A stretch of 64,000 bases of DNA from CAWCDJ01 sp963796485. Lineage in GTDB: Bacteria > Acidobacteriota > Terriglobia > Bryobacterales > Bryobacteraceae. Position 1 is the stretch's first letter; every line of letters begins with the position of its first letter. The translations under genes and the position numbers were made by a program. Below, one piece after another: positions 34,163-43,083 of this stretch. The notes below the pieces were generated by a model that did no database searches, was not told the origin of the DNA, and saw only the letters and a program-made list of their open reading frames with translations. The DNA lies in the NCBI GenBank assembly GCA_963796485.1, contig CAWCLV010000012.1, positions 443,560-507,559 of the forward strand. Direction: 5' to 3'.

Positions 34163-35863
34163 ATGAGCTCCGGTTTCCGGCTGCTGACCGGCCACTTCTT
34201 CGGCCGGTTCTTCGATAACGAAATCGTGGCGCAGGAGAGCGACATGCGCACCAGCGTGGTGCAGGCGCTCGGCCTACTCGCCGTTCCCGGCATGTTCCTG
34301 GCGTTCTACATGCTCCCCCAGGCACTCCGCTACGACCGCCTCTTCGACGGTAACTGGCAGCTCGTGGCCGACTACTATTTCTTCGTTCTCTACTCCATGG
34401 TCGTGATGGGCTTCGTCATGGTGTTCGAGTGGGACTCGCTGTTTCCCGACCGCAAGGACTACCTCGTCCTCACTCCCCTGCCCCTCGGCTCCAACCTCAT
34501 CTTCCGCGCCAAACTCTGCGCGCTCGTCGTTTTCCTCGGGCTTTTCGTCATCGATACCAACGCCCTCGGCACCGCGCTCGCCCCTCTCGTCAGCGGCGGA
34601 AGCCAGGCTTCGATTCCCATGCTGTGGCGGCTTGCGGGAATTCACGCGGTGGCGGTCTCGAGTGCGGGTTTGTTCGTGGCGCTCTCGTTCGCCGGGTTGC
34701 AGGGTCTCCTCATCAATTTCCTCACCGGGCGCGCCTTTCGCCGGATCTCGCCGTGGGTCCAGATGGGATGCATGGCCTTCCTGATCCTGCTCTTGTTTCT
34801 CACTCCGCTGATCTGCTCCGCCCTGCGGCCGCTCTTCGAGGAGCGCAGCCCGCTGCTCCGCTGGTTCCCGCCGTTCTGGTTTCTGGCCCTCTACGTGGAT
34901 ATGCTTCCCGGCAGCCCCGGCGGCCCGATCTTTCACGAACTCGCCCCGCTCGCGTGGCGCGCGCTCGCCGCCGCCGCGGCGGTTTTTGCCATCGCCTATC
35001 TCGCCGGTTACCGCCGCCATACACGCCGCGTGATGGAGAGCCTGGAGACCAAGGGCGAAGCCCCAAGCCGCGTCCGCGCCGGGTTCGATCGCGCCGTGAA
35101 CCGCTGGTTCCTGCCGCACCCTCTGGAGCGCGCGTGCTTCCATTTCGTAAACAACACGGTCCTGCGCAACGCCCGCCACCGCCTTTTCCTGGCGACCTAT
35201 GCGGGGCTCGCCGCCGCCCTCGTGGTCCCGAATCTGGTCCACGTGAACACTCGTCCGGGCTCGCCAATGCTCACGTTCCTTTCGGAAGGCCTGCTGCCGG
35301 TGCCGTTGATCCTCGCGTTTCTTACCGTCACGGGGCTCCGCGCCGTCTTTAATCTTCCGGCCGAACTGCGCGCCAACTGGATCTTTCAGGTTTGCGAGAG
35401 TCACCAGCGCATCCGGCACATCCGCGCGGCGCGTAAGTGGATGCTGGTAATGGGAATCGTGCCGCTCTTTGCGATCCTCGCACCCGTCGAGCTCGTCTTT
35501 CGCGGTTGGTGGCGCGGATCCGTCCACGTCGTTTTCGCGCTGCTGCTTTCGCTGGCGCTCATGAATCTGTTGGTGGTGTGGTTCCGCAAAATCCCGTTCA
35601 CCTGTTCCTATTTCCCGGGCAAGAGGGCGATGGCGGCGATGGCGCTGATCTACCTGCTCACCTTCGTTCTGTTCTGCTCCACCATGGCCAACCTCGAACG
35701 GACGCTGATCGAAGCTCCCGCGAAGCTCGTCCTCTGTTGCGCCGCGCTCATTGCCGCGCTGCTCGGAATCGCCCGCCTGGAGCGCAGCGAACTCCTGGTG
35801 GACGACGTGCTGATCTATGAAGACCAGCCCGAGCCCGCAGTCCGGACGTTGGAACTGGGCTGA
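34163..35863 (+). CDS. ABC transporter permease-like membrane protein
   Basis: The 566-residue protein has about ten hydrophobic segments, including ALGLLAVPGMFLAFYMLP near the N-terminus and LIYLLTFVLFCSTMANL near the C-terminus. It lacks an ATPase domain, so it pairs with the upstream ATP-binding protein. A long polar loop lies near residues 285-320. I cannot place it in a named permease family. Confidence 0.8.
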   Translation: MSSGFRLLTGHFFGRFFDNEIVAQESDMRTSVVQALGLLAVPGMFLAFYMLPQALRYDRLFDGNWQLVADYYFFVLYSMVVMGFVMVFEWDSLFPDRKDYLVLTPLPLGSNLIFRAKLCALVVFLGLFVIDTNALGTALAPLVSGGSQASIPMLWRLAGIHAVAVSSAGLFVALSFAGLQGLLINFLTGRAFRRISPWVQMGCMAFLILLLFLTPLICSALRPLFEERSPLLRWFPPFWFLALYVDMLPGSPGGPIFHELAPLAWRALAAAAAVFAIAYLAGYRRHTRRVMESLETKGEAPSRVRAGFDRAVNRWFLPHPLERACFHFVNNTVLRNARHRLFLATYAGLAAALVVPNLVHVNTRPGSPMLTFLSEGLLPVPLILAFLTVTGLRAVFNLPAELRANWIFQVCESHQRIRHIRAARKWMLVMGIVPLFAILAPVELVFRGWWRGSVHVVFALLLSLALMNLLVVWFRKIPFTCSYFPGKRAMAAMALIYLLTFVLFCSTMANLERTLIEAPAKLVLCCAALIAALLGIARLERSELLVDDVLIYEDQPEPAVRTLELG

Positions 35864-35909
35864 CGAGCGAAGCGGTAACGCATTCTACTCTGAAGCAGGC
35901 AGGCCTCCC

Positions 35910-37256
35910 GGCCCATAGGCGCTAACTTAACGATGAAAGAACGTTAATCCGTGGTACCCGACGTCGCGTGCGTTCCCGCAGGTCTACCTCCAATTGGTTC
36001 CAGTGGTCGAGCACGCTACGGAGGGGAATACCTGGTTCGATAGCCTGTTGTACCGCATGTAGCGTGAAGCTAAAAACCCGCCACGCGCTGCCATCGCCAT
36101 GCTTCCGGGATTCGGTAGCCCCAGGGGGAAATATCGCGTCCAAGGCGTTCCAGTTTTTGCCCAAGCAGCGCCACCAGCAGCTTTCCGTACAGCCAAGCCC
36201 GCGCGCTCTGGTCGGCTTGCTTGGGCAGTGCGCCCAAGCCCGCCAGGGTCTTCAGGCGCTTGAAAACCAGTTCGATCTGCCAGCGGACTCGATACCACTC
36301 CAGCACTTCCGCGCTGTTGAAGGTAGCGGCCGGTACGGTGGTAAACACCATCACGTAACGGGCGTACTGCAGTGTCTCCGGCTTCGGTTTCGGCCCTCCT
36401 TGTTGCGCTTTCCGCTCGATCTGCCGGAGGGCCCGCCTGCCGGCCTCCTCACTCTTGCGAATGGCACACAGTCGGCCGGCGATGCGGCCGTGGGCTCCTT
36501 GAACCCAAACCGGCCATTCGCTCTCCCTCCCGACCTCTTGCAGTTTGCCGATCTCCTCGGCCAGCGCAAACCGGGAGCCGTCTGCACCAAACAAAGGCAG
36601 AGCCGAGGTGTTTAGCCGGACCATTACCGCAGCCCCCTGTTGCTGCAGTGCTTCCACCCCGCTCGGCTTGCAAAATCCCCGATCGGCTAACACCAGATCC
36701 CCGGCGGCGGCGGCAAATCGCCCCAGCGTTTCTCCGGTCCCGGCACCCTTGGTCGGGGTTAGTTCCAGGTGGTCGCAAATCAAACTGGGAATGCGGACGC
36801 TGTAATGAATCCGCCACAACGACCCGCTTCGGCCCGGTTCCTTGATCAACGTTCCGTCCAGCGCCCGCACGTTGTACCCGTGCGTTTCGAGCGGCATTTC
36901 CCATCCGTTTTCGCGCAACAGGGACACGCACAGACCATGCAGCCAGCCTTCGGCCTTTTGCAATCGCTTCATCAGCGCCACATCGGAAACTTCCGCAATG
37001 CCCGCCGCCTTGGCCCGCACGACGGTTTCGCGCAGCGAGTATCCGATACCCACATGCAACAGCAGCGTACGAAGCAGGGCCGAAACGCTGCTAAAACCAC
37101 GCAGTCGCTCGCAGGCGCCACTCAAGACGGCCTCTTGCTGCCACTCGAGGGGCAATAAGCCGAGCAGTAGATTCCAATCCTCATCGAGAGGCGGCATAGA
37201 CCGAGTGTAGCGCGTTCATTAAAGGATATCAATCCTTAAGTTAGCGCCTATGGGCC
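35910..37256 (-). mobile_element. IS4-type insertion sequence with perfect 21-bp terminal inverted repeats
   Basis: GGCCCATAGGCGCTAACTTAA at 35910-35930 is matched exactly in inverse at 37236-37256. The element encloses a DDE transposase gene on the minus strand. The flanks (GGCAGGCCTCC on the left, AGGAGGCCTGCC on the right) extend the symmetry to about 33 bp with one mismatch, so it either inserted into a palindromic repeat of the 37254-37295 type or its true ends are longer. Confidence 0.9.
35922..37197 (-). pseudogene. IS4-family DDE transposase, frameshifted near the 3' end
   Basis: From ATG 37197 the frame reads 375 residues with first Asp in ALDGTLIKEPG, second Asp in DLVLADRGF, and the YREK signature YRVRWQIELVFKRLK. 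It stops at 36070 just after WRWQRVAGF. The expected C-terminal text continues in another frame from about 36105 to 35922 (SAWRVFSFTLHAVQQAIEPG, LDHWNQLEVDLRERTRRR). A single frameshift near 36090-36105 therefore splits it. The catalytic triad is intact, so whether it still works is open. Confidence 0.82.
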
Positions 37257-37295
37257 AGGAGGCCTGCCCCTGGCAGGTGGGGCAGGCCTCCTGGC
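37254..37295. repeat. REP-like palindrome next to the IS
   Basis: Two 17-bp arms (37254-37270 and 37279-37295) are perfect reverse complements around the 8-nt loop TGGCAGGT. The sequence is made of AGGAGGCCTGCC-type modules. A close relative lies inside the NRPS-like gene at about 60739-60778. Confidence 0.8.
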
Positions 37296-37344
37296 CTGCC
37301 CGGTTTTGACTTTATGCTATTTCAGGCTATCTCGTGACAGGCTC

Positions 37345-37806
37345 CTAACGTCGCGGCCCGGACTGGTGCGCGTGCAGCACTTTCCACTGGCCGTCTTTCA
37401 GCACCATCACGAGCGTCTGAGCGAAGGGGGCAGAGAATGTCTCTCCCTGTTCGGTGGTCGCCAGCGATTCGCCCTCCGACACCAGCAGCGCGACGCCAGG
37501 CGAGACCACGGTGACATGCTGCTGGTTCCACCGGTATTCGAGTTTCCGGATGCCGCGCAGGTTCTGTTTGGTCTGGGCCAGCGCCTGTTCGCGCGTCAAA
37601 AAGACGTTCCCGTATTGCACGATCGACCCCTGGTCGTTCGGCAGCATGAAGCTGAACAGGCGGTCGATGTCGAGGCTTTCCGCCGCCCTGGTCATTTGCG
37701 CGCCGGTCTCGAGAACCGCTTTCTCGATTGCACCGCGATCCGGAGTCTGGGCGAGCAGCGCCGCCGCAAACGCCAGCGAGGCCATCCATCCAATAAGGAT
37801 GCGCAT
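37345..37806 (-). CDS. Secreted SnoaL/DUF4440-like protein
   Basis: The 153-residue protein has a signal peptide (MRILIGWMASLAFAAALLAQ) and the cone-shaped NTF2-like fold text: IEKAVLETGAQMTRAAESLDID, then alternating beta strands ending in VLKDGQWKVLHAHQS. The last motif is typical of DUF4440 proteins. Function is unknown; proteins of this fold bind small ligands or act as accessory domains. Confidence 0.8.
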   Translation of the reverse strand: MRILIGWMASLAFAAALLAQTPDRGAIEKAVLETGAQMTRAAESLDIDRLFSFMLPNDQGSIVQYGNVFLTREQALAQTKQNLRGIRKLEYRWNQQHVTVVSPGVALLVSEGESLATTEQGETFSAPFAQTLVMVLKDGQWKVLHAHQSGPRR

Positions 37807-37823
37807 GTCTTATATTAGATCTT

Positions 37824-38687
37824 TTAAACTCCCGCGAACGGCCGGATCACCCCTACCGCCACCCCGGTCATCACCACACCAACCACGGTAATGATAGCCG
37901 CCGAAGCCACCGGCAAATAGCGGAAGGCCGGGTGCTTCGAAGCCCTCTCCGTATCAGGCAGCAGATGTTTGGCATAAAGCACCGCCAGCCCGATGCCGCT
38001 CAGCACAACCGCGAGCCCCGCGCTGAAAGCCACCAGCAGCGTCAGGCCCAGGCGCACACGCTCCAGCGCCACCGAGCTCAGCAGCAGCACCAGAGCCGAG
38101 GGACACGGGACCAAGCCCCCGCTCGCCCCCAGCGCGATCAACCCCGTCATGCTGACCTCCTCGGGCACGTGGCTATGCGGATGCTCGTGATCGTGCGAAT
38201 GATGCTCGTGTTCGTGCTCGTGGTGATGGTGATCGTGATGATGGTGGTGCGCGTGCGCATGGGCGTGCCGCATCGCTTTCCATCGCCGCCGGAACAGCAC
38301 CGCTCCGATCCACACGATTGCGATCCCCGAAATCGCGCCCAGCACCGGATAGATTTTCTCCGGCAGCACGAAACGGGAAAGGAACAGCGTTCCCACCCCC
38401 AGCACGAACACGCTCACGGTGTGGGTAAACGTCACCATGGCTCCCAGAAAAATCGCGTGCCGCGGTGTGCCGCGAGTCCCCACCAGGTAAGCCGCCACGA
38501 TCGTCTTCCCGTGTCCCGGGGAAAGCGCGTGGATCGCCCCCAGCCCGAACGCCGCCGCCAGCCCCGCCAGCAGCATGCCCCAGCCCGTCTCGCCCTGATG
38601 CAGCAAACGCGCCAGATAATCGCTGCGCGGCTGTGCCGCCAGCGCGCCCGCTCCCAGAAAAATCGCCAGCAGCACCCGTCGGTTCAT
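37824..38687 (-). CDS. NicO/RcnA-type nickel-cobalt exporter
   Basis: From the ATG at 38687 (MNRRVLLAIFLGAGALAAQ) the protein is 287 residues, with a leader-like first helix and about six transmembrane segments. The family motif is present in GAIHALSPGHGKTIVAAYLVG. A central cytosolic or periplasmic loop (about residues 140-175) is a histidine run with HxH spacing, which should bind divalent metal. Family members export Ni(II)/Co(II). A promoter region is shared with rpiB (40 bp). Confidence 0.88.
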   Translation of the reverse strand: MNRRVLLAIFLGAGALAAQPRSDYLARLLHQGETGWGMLLAGLAAAFGLGAIHALSPGHGKTIVAAYLVGTRGTPRHAIFLGAMVTFTHTVSVFVLGVGTLFLSRFVLPEKIYPVLGAISGIAIVWIGAVLFRRRWKAMRHAHAHAHHHHHDHHHHEHEHEHHSHDHEHPHSHVPEEVSMTGLIALGASGGLVPCPSALVLLLSSVALERVRLGLTLLVAFSAGLAVVLSGIGLAVLYAKHLLPDTERASKHPAFRYLPVASAAIITVVGVVMTGVAVGVIRPFAGV

Positions 38688-38726
38688 TACAATGGTCCTT
38701 ACGAATTGTACAGCGGCAGCCAACCC

Positions 38727-39350
38727 ATGAAACAAGTCATCACCGCTCAGGACGTGCCCGCCGCGGGCGACCTGCGCATTCCCGAAGGCAGCATCGTCAC
38801 AGCCGCCGCGCGCGAAGTCGCCGCCTCGCGCGGGGTGCGCATTCTGGAACTGCCGGAAGAGCAGCTCACCGCCCTCGCTCCGCCGGACCGAACCTTGGCC
38901 ATCGGCGCGGATCACGGCGGCTTCCGCATGAAAGAGGCCCTGAAGCCCGTCATCGAGAACCTCGGGTTGCAGATCCGCGACGTAGGCGTCACCGAGGAAA
39001 AGCCGGCCGACTACCCGGATATCGCGCTCAAAGTCGCCGAACTGGTCGCTTCCGGCGCGGCCTTCCGGGGCGTCATTATCGACGGCGCGGGAATCGGGTC
39101 TTCCATCGCCGCCAACAAGGTTCCCGGCATCCGCGCCGCCCTGTGCTATGATAAATCTTCCGCCAGGAATAGCAGGGAACACAATGATTCCAATATACTT
39201 ACGCTCGGCGGAAGAATGCTCACGGAAACTCAGGCGGAAGACGTTTTGCGAACCTGGCTGGCGACCCCTTTCGGCGGTGGAAGGCATCAGGGGCGCATCG
39301 ATAAGATTCTGAAAATCGAACAGCAGTATCTCAAGAAGGCTTCTTCGTGA
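38727..39350 (+). CDS. rpiB: RpiB/LacAB-type sugar-phosphate isomerase with EutQ-like N-terminal extension
   Basis: The 207-residue protein has an about 55-residue N-terminal extension (MKQVITAQDVPAAGDLRIPE, then IVTAAAREVAASRGVRILEL) that resembles the N-terminus of EutQ and other microcompartment proteins. The RpiB core follows: AIGADHGGFRMKEAL, ADYPDIALKVA, IAANKVPGIRAALCYD, and NSREHNDSNILTLGGR. The position of the usual catalytic Cys is Asp (VIIDGAGIGSS). Ribose-5-phosphate isomerase is the family reaction. It overlaps deoC by 4 nt (GTGA). Confidence 0.85.
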   Translation: MKQVITAQDVPAAGDLRIPEGSIVTAAAREVAASRGVRILELPEEQLTALAPPDRTLAIGADHGGFRMKEALKPVIENLGLQIRDVGVTEEKPADYPDIALKVAELVASGAAFRGVIIDGAGIGSSIAANKVPGIRAALCYDKSSARNSREHNDSNILTLGGRMLTETQAEDVLRTWLATPFGGGRHQGRIDKILKIEQQYLKKASS

Positions 39351-40237
39351 CCCAGACCGAACTCGACAGCCTGGTGGCCCAGATCGGTGAAGAAATAATC
39401 GCCCGTATGGTGGGCCAGCCTGCGCCCTCGCCGAAAAAGGGCGAGGGGCTGAACCTGCCCGATCAGGTATGCCCGGGGTGTGTTCAGCGCTGCGCCCAAA
39501 CGTGCGCCCGGAACACCAAGGAAATCATCGCCGCCGGCGCCGACCGCGTCTCCGCCTCCGAGCGCCTCACGAAAATCGACCCCACCATCGCATCGCTCAT
39601 CGACCATACCATTCTGAAACCCGAGGCCACACGCGCCGACGTCGTCAAGGTCTGCCGCGAAGCCCGCCAGTACTCGTTCGCCAGCGTCTGTGTGAACCCG
39701 TATTGGGTGCCCCTGGTCAGCGCCGAGTTGGCCGGCTCTCCCGTCAGAGTGTGCACCGTCGTCGGCTTCCCGCTGGGGGCCACCAGCACCGAAGCCAAGG
39801 TCGCCGAGACCGCCGCCGCCGTCCGCGCCGGGGCCCAGGAAATCGATATGGTGATCAACGTCGGCGCGCTGCGCTCCGGCGATCACGAAGCCGTCAAAGT
39901 CGATATTCAACAGGTGGTCAAAGTCGCGCACACCGCCCGGGCCATCGTGAAAGTGATTCTCGAAACGGCGCTGCTCGACGATAACCAGAAAGCCGTCGCC
40001 TGCACTTTGTGCAAGCTCGCCGGAGCGGATTTCGTCAAGACGTCCACGGGCTTTTCGACCGCCGGCGCCACGGCGCACGATATCGCGCTGATGCGCAGCG
40101 TAGTCGGGCCGGATATGGGGGTCAAGGCAGCGGGAGGCATCCGCACCCTCTCCGATCTGAAGACCATGACCGCGGCCGGCGCCACCCGCATCGGCGCCAG
40201 CGCCAGTATCAAAATCGTCGAGGCGACCGCCGCCTGA
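39347..40237 (+). CDS. deoC: Deoxyribose-phosphate aldolase with microcompartment-type N-terminal tag
   Basis: Starting at GTG 39347 behind AGAAGG, the 296-residue protein has an about 75-residue extension before the DERA core. Residues 3-19 (TELDSLVAQIGEEIIAR) form an amphipathic helix followed by a Pro/Gly linker, the pattern of microcompartment encapsulation peptides. A CPGCVQRCAQTC cluster (about 44-55) follows. The core has LIDHTILKPEATR, VCVNPYWV, CTVVGFPLGATS, EIDMVINVGALRSGD, ILETALL, Schiff-base Lys in ADFVKTSTGF and GVKAAGGIRT. It cleaves 2-deoxyribose-5-phosphate to glyceraldehyde-3-phosphate and acetaldehyde. Confidence 0.9.
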   Translation: MTQTELDSLVAQIGEEIIARMVGQPAPSPKKGEGLNLPDQVCPGCVQRCAQTCARNTKEIIAAGADRVSASERLTKIDPTIASLIDHTILKPEATRADVVKVCREARQYSFASVCVNPYWVPLVSAELAGSPVRVCTVVGFPLGATSTEAKVAETAAAVRAGAQEIDMVINVGALRSGDHEAVKVDIQQVVKVAHTARAIVKVILETALLDDNQKAVACTLCKLAGADFVKTSTGFSTAGATAHDIALMRSVVGPDMGVKAAGGIRTLSDLKTMTAAGATRIGASASIKIVEATAA

Positions 40238-40266
40238 CCAGGTTTCGCAGCCGTTAGGAAGGGGCC

Positions 40267-42012
40267 ATGCAAGCCACCCGCAAAGCCACTGTCCGGTTCC
40301 GTGAACGCTCGGAGCTGCTCGATTTCCTGCTGGAAGTCTCGGCCGTTACCACCTCGACGCTCGAACTCGATCAACTGCTCCCGAACGTGGCCGAGATCGT
40401 GCAAAAAGTCCTCCCCTACGACCTGTTCGCCATCCTTCTCTATAACGAAAAGCGGCAGGACCTGCGCATCCGCTACGGTGTCGGGCACCGGGAAGAAGTA
40501 ATCCGCAATGTCTCCCTGGCGCTCGGCGAGGGCATCACCGGAACCGCCGCCGCGCGCCGCGAACCCGTCCTGGTGGGCGATGTCCGCACAGACCCCCGCT
40601 ACCTCAACACGGTGGACGCCGTCCGCACCGAACTCGCGGTGCCGATGACCGCGCGCGGCAAGCTCGTCGGCGTAATCGACCTGCAATCCACCCGCGTCAA
40701 CGCCTACACGGAATACGACCGCGCCCTGCTCCGCCTGATTGCGGCGCGCGTGGCCATCGCGATCGACAATGCCCGCCTCTACCGCCGCGTGGACCGCCAG
40801 AACCGCACCCTGAAGATGCTGGCCAATATCTCGCGCGAGCTTTCCTCGATTCTCGACCTCAACGAGCTCCTCGGCAAAATCGCCAGCACCGTCCGCGAAC
40901 TGATCAACTACGACGCCTTCAGCATTCTCTACATCGATAGCGGCGCCCGCGCCCTGCGCCACCTCTTCAGCCTGCGCTACGACCAGCGCGTGAACATCGA
41001 TAACGTCCCTCTCGGGAAAGGAATCACCGGCGCTGCCGCCGAATCGCGCGAGGTCGTGCGCGTGCACGACACGGCGAAAGACCCGCGCTACATTGCCTCG
41101 CACCCCGATATCCGGTCCGAGGTCGCCGTACCTCTGATCCTCCAGGACCGCGTCCTCGGCGTGATGGATCTCAAGAGCAGCCGGATGGGCCACTTCACCG
41201 ACGACCACATCCGCATCCTCTCGCTGCTCGCGCCCCAGATCGCCAGCGGCGTGGAGAACGCGCGCCTTTACCAGGAGCTCGCTACCCGCGAACGCCGCAT
41301 GGAAGAGGACCTGAACGCCGCGCGCGACCTCCAGCGCGTCCTTCTTCCGGACGGCTGCCCGGAAATCGAAGGACTCGACGCCGCCGTCCGCCTGCGCCCC
41401 GCGCGCGAGATTTCGGGCGACATCTACGACGTCTTCGAACTTCCCGACGGCCAGGTCATGATTGCCTTCGGAGATGTCAGCGGAAAAGGCACCGCGGCAG
41501 CCCTGTATGGCGGTCTCGTCAGCGGCCTGCTCCGGACCCTCACGCCGCGCCGCCGCCAGCCCGCCAAGCTGATGCTCGCCCTGAACGACGCCCTGGTCGA
41601 GCGCAAAGTGGAAGCCCGCTACGTCACGCTCTGCGTCCTGCTGTGGAACCCCGCCGCGAAGGAGTTCATTATGGCCAACGCCGGCGCGCTTCCGCCAATG
41701 ATCTGCCGCGACCGCGAGATCCTCAAACTGCGCGTCGAAGGTGTGCCCCTCGGCCTGCTGGAGTCCCGCGAGTTCGAGGAAGTGACTTTCCACGCCCGCC
41801 CCGGCGACACGCTAGTCCTCTATTCCGACGGCATCACCGACCACATGAGCCCCACCGGCGCCGAGTTCGGCCGCGGCCGCCTGATCCAACTCGTGCGCGC
41901 GAATTTCGAAAAGCCGGCGGGCCAGATTGTCGCCGGGATTTTCAAAGAACTCGACAGCTTCAACACCACCGCATTCGATGACCAGACCGTCTTCGTCCTC
42001 AAAGTGAAGTAG
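40267..42012 (+). CDS. GAF-GAF-SpoIIE (PP2C-type) phosphatase, RsbU-like
   Basis: The 581-residue protein has two GAF domains (about 25-175 and 195-345; each with GEGITGTAA or GKGITGAAA and a VPM/VPL-LVGVIDLQS pattern), a short coiled link (RERRMEEDLNAARDLQRVLLP) and a C-terminal SpoIIE phosphatase (about 375-580) with metal Asp residues in ISGDIYDVF, FGDVSGKGTAAAL and YSDGITDHM. Relatives dephosphorylate anti-anti-sigma factors. It lies 29 bp after deoC with AGGAAGGGG as ribosome site, so it may be co-transcribed. No sigma-regulator partner is adjacent. Confidence 0.92.
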   Translation: MQATRKATVRFRERSELLDFLLEVSAVTTSTLELDQLLPNVAEIVQKVLPYDLFAILLYNEKRQDLRIRYGVGHREEVIRNVSLALGEGITGTAAARREPVLVGDVRTDPRYLNTVDAVRTELAVPMTARGKLVGVIDLQSTRVNAYTEYDRALLRLIAARVAIAIDNARLYRRVDRQNRTLKMLANISRELSSILDLNELLGKIASTVRELINYDAFSILYIDSGARALRHLFSLRYDQRVNIDNVPLGKGITGAAAESREVVRVHDTAKDPRYIASHPDIRSEVAVPLILQDRVLGVMDLKSSRMGHFTDDHIRILSLLAPQIASGVENARLYQELATRERRMEEDLNAARDLQRVLLPDGCPEIEGLDAAVRLRPAREISGDIYDVFELPDGQVMIAFGDVSGKGTAAALYGGLVSGLLRTLTPRRRQPAKLMLALNDALVERKVEARYVTLCVLLWNPAAKEFIMANAGALPPMICRDREILKLRVEGVPLGLLESREFEEVTFHARPGDTLVLYSDGITDHMSPTGAEFGRGRLIQLVRANFEKPAGQIVAGIFKELDSFNTTAFDDQTVFVLKVK

Positions 42013-42125
42013 TGCCGGTGGGCATAGCAGTCTGATGCAAGCGTAAAACGACGAGCTCTCGTCTGATCGCCTCGCGGTCATCGGAGTATACTCTCAATGT
42101 CAACCTGAACCGAACGGAGGCTTGC

Positions 42126-43037
42126 ATGAGGCGAAGGGAGTTTCTGATCGGCTCGACTTTGGCCGGGTGCTTCGGGGCGCCGGCGCAGCGTTCCGATCAG
42201 GCTAAGCGAGACCGGATCGCGATCATGAGCCTCTGCTTCAGCCGGGTGCTTAAGAACAGTGCCGCCGCCGGCGACCCGAACCGCACACTCGACACCCTGG
42301 ACTTTCCGGCCATGATCGCCGAACGCTACGGCGTGCACTACGTCGAAATGCAGCACTCGCATTTCGGCTCGACGGAGCCGGAATACCTGGCGGAATTCCG
42401 CAGCCGGACCAAAGCCGCAAAATCGCGGATCAACCAGATCAACATAGAATTCGGGCCGCTGAATATCTCGGCGGCCGACGCGGTGCTTCGGATCGAGACG
42501 ATCGATCTTACGAAGCAGTGGATCGACCACGCCGTAGCGCTCGACTGTCCGCGGCTGATGGTCAACCAGGGAACGCTCGCGCCGGAGGTGCGACAGGCCG
42601 CCATCGATACCCTGAGAAAGATAAACGCATACGGCAAGTCGCGAAGGGTGTTCGTAACGATGGAGAACCGCGGTATCGGCGGAGGCCGCCGGGGGCCTGA
42701 AACGGCGGCAGGCAGCGGAACTCCCCGGCCGGTCCAACCAAGCTGGGACGTGGTGGTGGAAGTGATACGGGCAGCCGGGATTTGGGCCAATCCCGATGTC
42801 GGTAATTTCCCGGACGAAGCGACGCGCGCGGCGGGACTCCGCGCGATGTACCCCCTATCATCCGGCAGCAGCCACTGCCACTATGACCCGGAGCGATTTA
42901 GCGAAGCGAACGCCATTCGGATTTCCAGGGAAGTGGGCTATAAGGGCTTGTATTCAATTGAAGCGACCCCAAGCAACGGGCCCGACCCGTACGTCGCGGT
43001 GCAGACGATTGTGGACGAACTTCTGAAAGACATCTAG
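42126..43037 (+). CDS. Exported sugar isomerase-type TIM barrel (Tat leader)
   Basis: The 303-residue protein begins MRRREFLIGSTLAGC, a clear twin-arginine leader with a possible lipobox-like Cys. The barrel text (VHYVEMQHSHFGS, LMVNQGTLAPE, FVTMENRGIGG, WANPDVGNFPD, SHCHYD, YSIEATPS) shows a xylose-isomerase-like fold with the metal Glu in TMEN, Asp in NPDVGN and the last Glu in YSIEA. CGGAGG lies 8 bp upstream. Substrate unknown. Confidence 0.85.
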   Translation: MRRREFLIGSTLAGCFGAPAQRSDQAKRDRIAIMSLCFSRVLKNSAAAGDPNRTLDTLDFPAMIAERYGVHYVEMQHSHFGSTEPEYLAEFRSRTKAAKSRINQINIEFGPLNISAADAVLRIETIDLTKQWIDHAVALDCPRLMVNQGTLAPEVRQAAIDTLRKINAYGKSRRVFVTMENRGIGGGRRGPETAAGSGTPRPVQPSWDVVVEVIRAAGIWANPDVGNFPDEATRAAGLRAMYPLSSGSSHCHYDPERFSEANAIRISREVGYKGLYSIEATPSNGPDPYVAVQTIVDELLKDI

Positions 43038-43083
43038 CCCCAGCCCCTGCGCCGGCAGGCTGTCGGCAAGTGATGAACTCCTG

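Noticed and set aside
39907..41793. 628-codon minus-strand frame under deoC and the GAF-PP2C gene
   Set aside because: Spans two well-supported opposite genes and their gap; no recognisable protein motifs.
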